Assembly: GCA_016717115.1 (NCBI GenBank)
Contig: JADKGE010000002.1
Span: forward strand, 310,001 to 374,000
DNA: 64,000 bases
Direction: 5' to 3'
Source: Actinomycetota bacterium
Lineage (GTDB): Bacteria; Actinomycetota; Actinomycetes; S36-B12
Part shown: in pieces, positions 43,004 to 50,591 of the stretch
Position numbering within the stretch: the first letter of the stretch is position 1
Layout of the letters: every line of letters begins with the position of its first letter
Position numbers and translations under genes: made by a program
The notes under the pieces: model-generated
What the model saw: only the letters and a program-made list of their open reading frames with translations
Told to the model about the DNA's origin: nothing
Database searches by the model: none

Positions 43004-43067
43004 CGCCGACTGCAGCGTCCGGCGTCGTAGAGCGGGGGCCCAATGACGCCGGACGCTGCAGTCGGCG
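43004..43067. repeat. Perfect inverted repeat (23-bp arms), left copy of a pair flanking tnaA
   Basis: Arm 43004-43026 is the exact reverse complement of 43045-43067, with an 18-nt loop (43027-43044: GTAGAGCGGGGGCCCAAT). It lies 13 nt beyond the tnaA stop and 34 nt from the MFS start. A second copy at 44473-44530 has the same arms except for two base pairs, both changed on both sides so that pairing is preserved. It may be a terminator or a palindromic repeat element. Confidence 0.85.
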
Positions 43068-43079
43068 CGGGTGCACCGC

Positions 43080-44453
43080 CTAGACCGGCTCGAACTGCGC
43101 GGTGAAGTGCCGCAGTGCTGGCGGTTCGTGGGTCATCCGATAGCCGGGGAGCGCCGCCGACGTGCTGGCAACGCGCTGGCACACCTCGATCACGTAGTCG
43201 ATGTGGCTCTGCGTGTACGTGCGGCGGGGGATCGCCAGCCGGACGAGGTCCATCGCTGCCGGCACCTCGGACCCGTCCGGCTGGCGGCCGAACATCACGG
43301 TGCCGATCTCGCAACCGCGGACCCCGCCCACCTCGTACAGCGCCACCGTGAGCGCCTGGCCCGGGTACTGCAGGGGCGGAATGTGCGGAAGCATCGCGCG
43401 CGCATCGATGTACACGGCATGTCCGCCCGGTGGCTGCACGACGGGGATCCCGCTCTCGGACAGCGAGTCGGCGAGGTACGCGGTCGATCGGATCCGGTAG
43501 CGCAGGTAGTCGTGCGAGACGGCCTCGTGAAGTCCGACGGCCAGCGCCTCGAGGTCGCGGCCGGCGAGGCCGCCGTACGTGGGGAACCCTTCGGTGAGCA
43601 CGAGCATCGTGCGACTCTGGGCCGCCAGTTCGTCGTCGTTCATGGCCAGCCAGCCACCGATGTTGCCGAGCGGGTCCTTCTTCGCGCTCATGGTCATGCC
43701 GTCGGCGAGCGCGGCCATCTCCCGGACGATGTCGGCGACGTCCCGATCGGCGAACTCCGGCTCCCGCTCGCGGATGAACCAGGCGTTCTCGGCGAACCGG
43801 CAGGCGTCCAGGTACAACGGGATGTCGTGGTGCCGGGAGATCTCGCGGATGGCGCGCATGTTCGCCATCGACACGGGCTGTCCGCCGCCGGAGTTGTTGG
43901 TGACCGTCAGCATGATGAGCGGGATGTTGTCCCGACCGTGCTCGGCGATGAAGGCCTCGAGCTTCTCTGGGTCCATGTTGCCCTTGAACGGGTGGCGCGA
44001 TGCGGGGTCGCGTCCCTCGTCGATGACGAGGTCGGTGGCGACGGCGCCCGTGAACTCGATGTTCGCGCGTGTCGTGTCGAAGTGGGTGTTGTTGGGGATG
44101 AAGCGGCCCGGCCCGCCGACGAGGGAGAACAGGATCTTCTCGGCCGCACGGCCCTGATGCGTCGGGACGACGTGCGTGAAGGGGAAGAGGTCCTGCACGG
44201 CGGCCTTGAACAGGTCCCAGGACGGTGATCCGGCGTACGACTCGTCGCCGTGCTGGATGGCGGCCCATTGGTCGCGGCTCATGGCACCGGTGCCCGAATC
44301 GGTGAGCAGATCGATGATGACGTCGCGCGAGTGGAGCGAGAAGACGTTGTAGTGAGCCGCCTGCATGGCCGCTCGCCGCTGGGCCTCCGTGGTCAGCCGG
44401 AGCGGCTCGACGGAGTGGATGCGAAACGGCTCGAAGATCGTGCGGAACTCCAT
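43080..44453 (-). CDS. tnaA: Tryptophanase (tryptophan indole-lyase)
   Basis: This 457-aa PLP enzyme should split tryptophan into indole, pyruvate and ammonia. Family motifs include IDLLTDSGTGAMS, PTHQGRAAEK and the PLP lysine in MSAKKD near residue 255. Tryptophanase is separated from tyrosine phenol-lyase by two C-terminal sites: here the segment reads RGCEIGT, with Ile where tyrosine phenol-lyase has Arg, and the end reads LRHFTAQF, with His where that enzyme has Phe. Both favour tryptophanase. Its immediate neighbours are ino1 and an MFS transporter, with hairpins on both sides. No Trp-containing tnaC leader peptide is seen. Confidence 0.88.
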   Translation of the reverse strand: MEFRTIFEPFRIHSVEPLRLTTEAQRRAAMQAAHYNVFSLHSRDVIIDLLTDSGTGAMSRDQWAAIQHGDESYAGSPSWDLFKAAVQDLFPFTHVVPTHQGRAAEKILFSLVGGPGRFIPNNTHFDTTRANIEFTGAVATDLVIDEGRDPASRHPFKGNMDPEKLEAFIAEHGRDNIPLIMLTVTNNSGGGQPVSMANMRAIREISRHHDIPLYLDACRFAENAWFIREREPEFADRDVADIVREMAALADGMTMSAKKDPLGNIGGWLAMNDDELAAQSRTMLVLTEGFPTYGGLAGRDLEALAVGLHEAVSHDYLRYRIRSTAYLADSLSESGIPVVQPPGGHAVYIDARAMLPHIPPLQYPGQALTVALYEVGGVRGCEIGTVMFGRQPDGSEVPAAMDLVRLAIPRRTYTQSHIDYVIEVCQRVASTSAALPGYRMTHEPPALRHFTAQFEPV

Positions 44454-44460
44454 GCGGAGG

Positions 44461-44466
44461 ACGCTA
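44461..44466 (-). promoter_or_regulatory. -10 box of a leaderless tnaA promoter
   Basis: TAGCGT on the minus strand ends 7 nt before the ATG at 44453. It lies directly after the right-hand hairpin. Confidence 0.45.
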
Positions 44467-44472
44467 CTCCGC

Positions 44473-44530
44473 CGACTGCAGCGCCCCGCGTCGTAGAGCG
44501 GAGGCTCAATGACGCGGGGCGCTGCAGTCG
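44473..44530. repeat. Perfect inverted repeat (20-bp arms), right copy of a pair flanking tnaA
   Basis: Arm 44473-44492 is the exact reverse complement of 44511-44530, with an 18-nt loop (44493-44510: GTAGAGCGGAGGCTCAAT). Sixteen of the 18 loop bases match the left copy. It starts 5 nt beyond the ino1 stop and ends 19 nt before the tnaA start. Two T-A or G-C pairs of the left copy are C-G pairs here, so the stem is conserved by compensating changes. Confidence 0.85.
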
Positions 44531-44534
44531 AGGG

Positions 44535-45617
44535 CTACCGCTCGATCGTGCCGGCGATGAAGTCCTCGACGGCCTGCTTCGCCTCGCTGTCGTTGTACTG
44601 CACCGGCGGCGACTTCATGAAGTAGCTCGACGCGGACAGGATCGGTCCGCCGATGCCGCGGTCCATCGCGATCTTCGCTGCGCGCACCGCGTCGATGATG
44701 ACGCCCGCGCTGTTCGGGGAGTCCCACACCTCGAGCTTGTACTCCAGGTTGAGCGGAGCGTCGCCGAAGGCGCGACCCTCCAGGCGGACGAACGCCCACT
44801 TGCGGTCGTCGAGCCAGGCGATGTAGTCGCTCGGGCCGATGTGCACGTTGCGTGCGCCCATGTCGTGCGACGCCACCTGCGACGTGACCGACTGCGTCTT
44901 GGAGATCTTCTTCGACTCCAGGCGGTCGCGCTCGAGCATGTTCTTGAAGTCCATGTTGCCGCCGACGTTGAGCTGGTACGTGCGATCCAGGATCACGCCG
45001 CGGTCCTCGAACAGCTTGGCCATGACTCGGTGGGTGATGGTCGCGCCGACCTGGCTCTTGATGTCGTCGCCGACGATGGGCAGCCCCGCGTCGGTGAACT
45101 TCTGCGCCCACTCGGGAGTGCCGGCGATGAAGACGGGCAGGGCGTTGACGAATCCGCAGCCAGCGTCGATGGCGCACTGAGCGTAGAACTTGGCGGCGGC
45201 CTCGGAGCCCACGGGCAGGTAGCACACGACGATGTCGACCTTGGCGTCCTTGAGCGCCGCGACGACGTCGACCGGCGACTCGTCGGACTCGACGATGGTC
45301 TCGCGGTAGTACTTGCCCAGGCCGTCGAGCGTGTGGCCGCGCTGGACGGTGATGCCCGTGGGCGGCACGTCGGCGAACTTCAGGGTGTTGTTCTCGGAGG
45401 CGTTGATCGCCTCGGAGAGGTCAAGGCCGACCTTCTTGCCGTCGACGTCGAACGCGGCGACGAACTGCACGTCGCGCACGTGGTACTCGCCGAACTGCAC
45501 GTGCATGAGACCGGGGACGAACCCGGACGGGTCGGCGTCCTTGTAGTACTCGACGCCCTGGATGAGTGAGGAAGCGCAGTTGCCGACACCGACAATTGCT
45601 ACCCGAATCGAACCCAT
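44535..45617 (-). CDS. ino1: Inositol-3-phosphate synthase
   Basis: This 360-aa NAD enzyme converts glucose 6-phosphate to inositol 3-phosphate, the first step of mycothiol and phosphatidylinositol synthesis. The Rossmann motif is VGVGNCASSLIQG at the N-terminus, and the family signatures NFLSGTP-like DVVVCYLPVGSEAA and FKNMLERDRL are seen. The size matches the bacterial form (about 360 aa) rather than the longer eukaryotic one. It begins at an ATG directly after the padR stop, with AAGGAG overlapping the padR end, so the two are one operon. Confidence 0.95.
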   Translation of the reverse strand: MGSIRVAIVGVGNCASSLIQGVEYYKDADPSGFVPGLMHVQFGEYHVRDVQFVAAFDVDGKKVGLDLSEAINASENNTLKFADVPPTGITVQRGHTLDGLGKYYRETIVESDESPVDVVAALKDAKVDIVVCYLPVGSEAAAKFYAQCAIDAGCGFVNALPVFIAGTPEWAQKFTDAGLPIVGDDIKSQVGATITHRVMAKLFEDRGVILDRTYQLNVGGNMDFKNMLERDRLESKKISKTQSVTSQVASHDMGARNVHIGPSDYIAWLDDRKWAFVRLEGRAFGDAPLNLEYKLEVWDSPNSAGVIIDAVRAAKIAMDRGIGGPILSASSYFMKSPPVQYNDSEAKQAVEDFIAGTIER

Positions 45618-46223
45618 TTACTGCTCCTTCGTGTTGGTCGTGCCGGCATCGGACGTGCCCGTGGTGGACAGGCGCTCGGTCTGGATGAGCTCGGTGAGCC
45701 AGCGCACCTCGCGCTCGGCCCCGTCGAGCCCGTGCTGCTGGAGCTGGAGGGTGTAGGCGTCCGCGCGCTCGCGACCGCGGCTGACCGACTCGCGCAGCGC
45801 GTCGACGCGCTCCTCGAGGCGTGAGCGGCGGCCCTCGAGGATGCGCAGGCGCACCCGCGACTCGGTACGGCCGAAGAAGGCCATGTGGGCCGCGAAGCCC
45901 TCGTCCTCCCACGCTTCGGGTCCGGGCTGGTTCGCCCACTCGGCGAACTCCTCCTTGCCGTCGGCGGAGATCGCGTAGACGACCCTGGCGCGGCGGGCAC
46001 TGAGTGCCGGCGCGCTGGACTCTATGGCGGGAGTGACGTCGACCTCGTCGATGAGGCCCTTGGCCTGGAGGCGACGCAGGCAGGGGTACAGGGAGCCGTA
46101 CGACAGAGCGCGGAACGGGCCGAGGACCGCGGCCAGTCGCTTGCGCAGCTCATAGCCGTGCAGCGGGCCGTCGGACAGGACACCGAGGACGGCGAACTCG
46201 AGAACGTCATGCCGCTTCGCCAT
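45618..46223 (-). CDS. PadR family transcriptional regulator of the ino1 operon
   Basis: This 201-aa PadR regulator has a winged-helix domain at residues 8-85 (LEFAVLGVLSDGPLHGYELRKRL, then LSYGSLYPCLRRLQAKG) and a C-terminal helical domain. It is immediately followed by ino1 and corresponds to Rv0047c. I chose the ATG at 46223 over an upstream one because it gives the normal PadR N-terminus. A palindrome between its -35 and -10 boxes suggests autorepression, which would also control ino1. Confidence 0.92.
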   Translation of the reverse strand: MAKRHDVLEFAVLGVLSDGPLHGYELRKRLAAVLGPFRALSYGSLYPCLRRLQAKGLIDEVDVTPAIESSAPALSARRARVVYAISADGKEEFAEWANQPGPEAWEDEGFAAHMAFFGRTESRVRLRILEGRRSRLEERVDALRESVSRGRERADAYTLQLQQHGLDGAEREVRWLTELIQTERLSTTGTSDAGTTNTKEQ

Positions 46224-46269
46224 TCCGACCCACCCTTCGCTGTCGATCACCGCTCCAGTAACTCAACTC

Positions 46270-46298
46270 AACATATCAGGTTGATATATCGACGGCAA
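46270..46298 (-). promoter_or_regulatory. padR-ino1 promoter with palindromic operator
   Basis: On the minus strand TTGCCG (46293-46298) is followed by exactly 17 nt and TATGTT (46270-46275). ATATCA (46273-46278) and TGATAT (46282-46287) form a perfect inverted repeat with a 3-nt spacer inside this promoter. This AT-rich palindrome is the likely PadR operator. Confidence 0.7.
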
Positions 46299-46313
46299 CA
46301 CAGGAGGTCGACG

Positions 46314-46319
46314 TAGACT
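46314..46319 (+). promoter_or_regulatory. -10 box of a leaderless DUF5318 promoter
   Basis: TAGACT ends 8 nt before the ATG at 46328. It is divergent from the padR-ino1 promoter. Confidence 0.45.
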
Positions 46320-46327
46320 GTCGCGCC

Positions 46328-46846
46328 ATGGCGGGTCCGAGGAAGACGGCGATCCGCGGGACGATCGCCCGCGGTGAGTCCTCGACGCCCCGCCGCCCCT
46401 CGTCGCGTGACCCGTTGCCTCCCGCGGAGCCGGTCGCCGACCCGGCCCGTCCTCGAGCGGTCATCGATCATGTTTTCGAGTGCCGGGCGGCCCTCCTGAG
46501 GCTGTTCAACGGCGGCGGACTGTCGTCCGACCTGTGCGACGCCGATCCGTACCTCCTGAGGGCGGCGCGCCACCACGGCGAGCCGGCGGCCGGGCCGTGC
46601 CCGGCCTGCCGCGATGCCGACCTGGCCACGGTGACCTACGTGTACGGCGACGAACTCGGCCCCTACTCGGGGCGGATCCGGCTGACGAAGGAACTGGCCG
46701 CCATGTCCCGCAAGTTCGGCCACTTCTCGGTGTACGTGGTCGAGGTCTGCCAGCGCTGCCAGTGGAACTTCCTCCTGACCACGTACGTCCTAGGTGACGG
46801 CGTGCCGCGGCGGGCTCTGCCCACGCCGCGTGATCTTCTTGACTAG
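46328..46846 (+). CDS. DUF5318 family protein with zinc-ribbon cysteines
   Basis: This 172-aa protein matches DUF5318 (Rv0049): VIDHVFECRAALLRLF, CDADPYLLRAARHHGEP and the Cys pairs CPAC and CQRC, which probably bind zinc. The first 43 residues are an Arg/Pro-rich extension that mycobacterial homologues lack, so the true start may be later, but no better start codon is seen. It precedes ponA as in mycobacteria. Function is unknown; it is co-oriented with the cell-wall polymerase. Confidence 0.88.
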   Translation: MAGPRKTAIRGTIARGESSTPRRPSSRDPLPPAEPVADPARPRAVIDHVFECRAALLRLFNGGGLSSDLCDADPYLLRAARHHGEPAAGPCPACRDADLATVTYVYGDELGPYSGRIRLTKELAAMSRKFGHFSVYVVEVCQRCQWNFLLTTYVLGDGVPRRALPTPRDLLD

Positions 46847-46920
46847 TCGGGCCGGCGCCTGCTCCTGAGGAGTCGGGCCCGTGCCTGATTCGCCGCGCTT
46901 CCCCGAGCCGAAGGAACGTC

Positions 46921-49143
46921 GTGTCCGAGAGTCGATCACGGCGGCCGAGGACCACTGCGTCCGGCCGCTCGACGAAGCGCGCGCGTGGCGCCCCGGCGCC
47001 CGCGCCGAAGCGGCACTGGCTGAGGAACTCCCTGCTCGTCGTGCTGCTGCTCGCCGCCCTCGGGGTGCTCGCCTTCGTGATCATGGTGGCGCGCACCACC
47101 GTGCCCACGCCGAACGAGATCGCCACCAGCGAGGCGACGATCGTCTACTGGGCAGACGGCACATCCGAGATCGGCCGGCTCGGCGAGGCCACCCGGCGCA
47201 GCGTCGCCCTGCAGGACATCCCGCTCGACGTCCAGCACGCCGTCCTCGCGGCGGAGGATCGGACGTTCTACGAGCACGGCGGAGTGTCGCCGCTCGGCAT
47301 CGGCCGAGCCGTGGTCAACAACATCACCGGCGGCTCCACCCAGGGCGGTTCGACCATCACCCAGCAGTACGCCAAGAACGCCTTCCTCACCCAGGAGCGG
47401 TCCTGGGACCGCAAGCTCAAGGAGGCCGTCCTTGCCTTCAAGCTTGAGACGGTCGTGTCGAAGGACGAGATCCTGGGCAACTACCTCAACACGATCTACT
47501 TCGGTCGGGGCGCGTACGGCATCGAGGCCGCGTCCATCGCCTACTTCGGCATCCCCGTGAGCGAACTGGACCTCTCGCAGGCCGCCGTGCTCGCGGCCAT
47601 CATCAAGTCGCCGAGCGGACTTGCTCCCGAGAACGACATCGCCGCGCTCGAGGGACGGTGGACCTACGTGCTCGACGGGATGGTCGAGCAGGGCTGGATC
47701 GGCGCGAAGCAGCGCCGCACCGCCGACTTCCCGAAGATCAAGAAGGTCAAGGCGAAGGACCGACTCGGCGGGCAGACGGGATTCCTCCTGACGATGGTGG
47801 AGGACCAGCTGCGCGAGCTCGGCTTCGACGACACCGAGATCCAGCGAGGCGGCCTGCGCATCACCTCGACGTTCGACAAGTCCTCGCAGAGGGCCGCGAC
47901 TGCCGCCGTGCGGAAGGCCGGGCCGACGAGTGACACCAAGGGCCTGCGTATCGGGCTTGCCGCGGTGCGGCCGGGCACGGGCGAGGTCGTGGCCATCTAC
48001 GGCGGCGAGAACTTCATCGACGACCAGATCAACAACGCGACCCGCCAGTTCGCTCAGGCGGGATCGACGTTCAAGCCGTTCGCGCTGGCCGCCGCCACGG
48101 AGAAGGAGGTGCCCCTCACCTCCATGTGGAACGGCAACTCCCCGGCGACGGTCGACGGCTACACGTTCAGCAACTACGGCGACCGCTCCTACGGCCCGGT
48201 CAGCCTCCTGACGGCGACGGAGAACAGCATCAACTCCGCGTACGTCGAACTCGAGTCGGACATCGGCGTCACGTCCGTCGCCGACGCGGCCGTCCGCGCC
48301 GGGATCCCGTCGGACACCCCGGGCATGGACCTGGACAACCTCGATCTCACCTTCGTCCTCGGCACTGCCTCGCCCTCTGGCCTCGACCTCGCTAACGCGT
48401 ACGCCACCTTCGCGGCGAACGGCAGACGGTCGACCACATCCGTGATCAGGGAGGTCATCGGCCCGAACGGCGGCCTGCTGTTCCAGCTCGACGCGCGACC
48501 GGCCTCCGCCTTCGACCCGGACGTCGCGAGCACGGTGACCTACGCACTCGCTCGCGTGGTGACCGACGGCACCGCCTTCGTCGCGAACGGCCTCGGCCGC
48601 CCGGCGGCCGCGAAGACCGGCACGACCGACGACAACAAGAGCGCCTGGTTCGCCGGGTACACACCGCAGCTCGCGACCGCCGTGCTCATGGCGAAGGAGG
48701 GTCCCGACGGGATCCCCGTCTCGCTGTCGGGCACCGGCGGACTGTCGACGGTGACCGGCGGCTCGTTCCCCGGTGCCATCTGGACGGCGTTCATGACCGC
48801 CGCGCTGGACGGTCTCCCCGTGGAGCAGTTCCCGCCGCCGCCCCCCGGAGTCGACCAGCCCGTCGAGGAGGCCGTCCCGTGCCCCACGACCTGGGACGGC
48901 CAGAGCGCGCTTCCGTCGGGATGCCCCACCCCCAGCGTCGTGACCGAGTTCGGTCCCGACCCGAATGCCACGGATACACTCCCCACCGACGCCCCGACGC
49001 CGCCCGTGACGTCGATCCCGTCACCCGATGTCCCGCCCGTCACCCCCACACCCGAGGCGCCCCCGACGGAGGCCGTCTCCCCGAGCCCCGTACCGGTGGA
49101 GCCCTCCGCGCCACCGCCGCCCGTCGAGGAAGGCAGACCGTAG
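46921..49143 (+). CDS. ponA: Bifunctional penicillin-binding protein 1 (transglycosylase/transpeptidase)
   Basis: This 740-aa class A PBP polymerises and cross-links glycan strands. It has a basic cytoplasmic tail, one membrane helix at about residues 36-58, a transglycosylase domain with EDRTFYEHGG and GGSTITQQYAKN, and a transpeptidase domain with STFK near 380, SIN near 435 and KTGTT near 565. The C-terminal 100 residues are Pro/Thr-rich, as in actinobacterial PonA1. I chose the GTG at 46921 because GAAGGAAC precedes it. Its stop overlaps the GTG of the next gene by one base. Confidence 0.96.
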   Translation: MSESRSRRPRTTASGRSTKRARGAPAPAPKRHWLRNSLLVVLLLAALGVLAFVIMVARTTVPTPNEIATSEATIVYWADGTSEIGRLGEATRRSVALQDIPLDVQHAVLAAEDRTFYEHGGVSPLGIGRAVVNNITGGSTQGGSTITQQYAKNAFLTQERSWDRKLKEAVLAFKLETVVSKDEILGNYLNTIYFGRGAYGIEAASIAYFGIPVSELDLSQAAVLAAIIKSPSGLAPENDIAALEGRWTYVLDGMVEQGWIGAKQRRTADFPKIKKVKAKDRLGGQTGFLLTMVEDQLRELGFDDTEIQRGGLRITSTFDKSSQRAATAAVRKAGPTSDTKGLRIGLAAVRPGTGEVVAIYGGENFIDDQINNATRQFAQAGSTFKPFALAAATEKEVPLTSMWNGNSPATVDGYTFSNYGDRSYGPVSLLTATENSINSAYVELESDIGVTSVADAAVRAGIPSDTPGMDLDNLDLTFVLGTASPSGLDLANAYATFAANGRRSTTSVIREVIGPNGGLLFQLDARPASAFDPDVASTVTYALARVVTDGTAFVANGLGRPAAAKTGTTDDNKSAWFAGYTPQLATAVLMAKEGPDGIPVSLSGTGGLSTVTGGSFPGAIWTAFMTAALDGLPVEQFPPPPPGVDQPVEEAVPCPTTWDGQSALPSGCPTPSVVTEFGPDPNATDTLPTDAPTPPVTSIPSPDVPPVTPTPEAPPTEAVSPSPVPVEPSAPPPPVEEGRP

Positions 49144-50591
49144 TGCCCCGTCCCTCGCCCTTCGTCGAACCCGGGCGCGAGGACGCGGTCGTCGAAGCCA
49201 GCGTGGGCGGCATCGGCGGCCCGGTGGGGCGCTGGGCGAGCATCGGCGGCACCTGGTGGACGCCTGTGCGGGTCGTGGTGGCGATGGGCGCAGTGGCCTA
49301 CATCGTCGGGTACCTGCTCGACCTGTCGTGCCGGTCGGAGGCGTGGAAGACGCCTGAGCGCTACGAGCACCTGTGCTACACGGACATCTCGCCGCTGTAC
49401 TCCCTGCGTGGGTTCGCGGATGGCATCATCCCCTACATCCAGGCGGGCACCGGCCAGGAGTACCTCGAGTACCCCGTGCTCACCGGTGCCTTCATGCAGG
49501 TGGCGGCGTTGATCACGTCAGCGCTCAACGCCCTGCTCGGCGGGATCGACCGGGTGCAGATGTTCTTCGACGTCAACGTGGTCCTGCTGTTCATCCCGCT
49601 GGCCGTCACGGTGGCCGCCACGGCTCTCACGGTGCGGCGCCGGCCGTGGGACGGGGCCATGGTGGCCCTCGCCCCCACGATGATCCTCGCCGCCACCGTG
49701 AACTGGGACCTGCTGCCGCTGGCCTTCGCCGGCGTCGCGCTGCTGCTCTGGTCGCGGCGTCATCCGCTCGCCGCCGGCCTCCTCCTCGGCCTGGCGGTGA
49801 GCGCCAAGTTCTATCCCGTCGTGTTCCTCGGCGCCTTCCTGCTGCTCACGATCCGCACGGCCAAGTGGAGGGCCTTCTGGCTCCTGCTCGCCGGAACGGC
49901 CGCGTCGTGGCTCGTCGTGAACGTGCCCGTGGCGCTCATGAACTTCGACGGCTGGTGGCGCTTCTACTCCTTCAGCAGCACGCGTGGGGTCGACTTCGGC
50001 TCCATCTGGTTCATGGTCACGGAGGCGGGCCTCAAGGGCGTCCCGGCCGATCGCCTCAACATGGTCGCCACGGGCAGCTTCTTGGTGCTGTGTGCAGCGA
50101 TCGGCTGGCTGGTGCTCTGGGCGCCGCGCCGCCCGCGACTGGCCGCCGTGCTCTTCCTGGTGGTCGCCGCCTTCGTGCTCACCAACAAGGTCTACTCCCC
50201 GCAGTACTCGCTCTGGCTGGTGCCGCTCGCCGTCCTGGCCCGGCCGCGGTGGCGGGCGTTCCTCGTCTGGCAGGTGGGCGAGGTCATCTACTTCATGGCG
50301 ATCTGGTGGTACCTCGTCGCCTACGGGATCGAGGACACCACGGGCCTGACCGGCCAGCAGTACGCGTTGGCGATCCTCATCCACGTGCTCGTCACGGTGT
50401 ACTTCGCCGGCATGGTGGTGCAGGACATCCTGGTGCCAGGCGACGACCCGATCCGCTCCGACGGGTTCGCCGACGACGTGGACGACCCGGGCGGCGGCGT
50501 GTACGACGGCGCCCCGGATCGCTTCACCCTGCGTGGGGGTCGCATCCCCGCCCCGTCGTCAGTCCAGGCCGAGGACCACGTCGAAGCGTGA
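49143..50591 (+). CDS. GT87-type membrane glycosyltransferase
   Basis: This 482-aa protein has about ten membrane helices and matches the GT-C polyprenol-phosphate mannosyltransferase family (DUF2029/GT87), as does Rv0051 in the same place. The segment after the first helix contains YTDISPLYSLRGFADGIIPYI with the acidic residues typical of GT-C enzymes. It probably adds a mannose-type sugar to a cell-envelope glycan outside the membrane. The start is a GTG one base into the ponA stop, so the two are coupled. Confidence 0.85.
   Translation: MPRPSPFVEPGREDAVVEASVGGIGGPVGRWASIGGTWWTPVRVVVAMGAVAYIVGYLLDLSCRSEAWKTPERYEHLCYTDISPLYSLRGFADGIIPYIQAGTGQEYLEYPVLTGAFMQVAALITSALNALLGGIDRVQMFFDVNVVLLFIPLAVTVAATALTVRRRPWDGAMVALAPTMILAATVNWDLLPLAFAGVALLLWSRRHPLAAGLLLGLAVSAKFYPVVFLGAFLLLTIRTAKWRAFWLLLAGTAASWLVVNVPVALMNFDGWWRFYSFSSTRGVDFGSIWFMVTEAGLKGVPADRLNMVATGSFLVLCAAIGWLVLWAPRRPRLAAVLFLVVAAFVLTNKVYSPQYSLWLVPLAVLARPRWRAFLVWQVGEVIYFMAIWWYLVAYGIEDTTGLTGQQYALAILIHVLVTVYFAGMVVQDILVPGDDPIRSDGFADDVDDPGGGVYDGAPDRFTLRGGRIPAPSSVQAEDHVEA

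Noticed and set aside
43080..44453. Tyrosine phenol-lyase instead of tryptophanase
   Set aside because: The two specificity sites carry Ile (RGCEIGT) and His (LRHFTAQF), as in tryptophanase. Tyrosine phenol-lyase has Arg and Phe there.
44454..44535. A tnaC-type leader peptide controlling tnaA
   Set aside because: The 81-nt gap is filled by the hairpin and a -10 box, with no short Trp-containing open frame.
42971..44535. An insertion sequence carrying tnaA, bounded by the hairpins as terminal inverted repeats
   Set aside because: Each hairpin is an inverted repeat in itself. There is no transposase between them and I see no target-site duplication, so a classical transposon is not supported.
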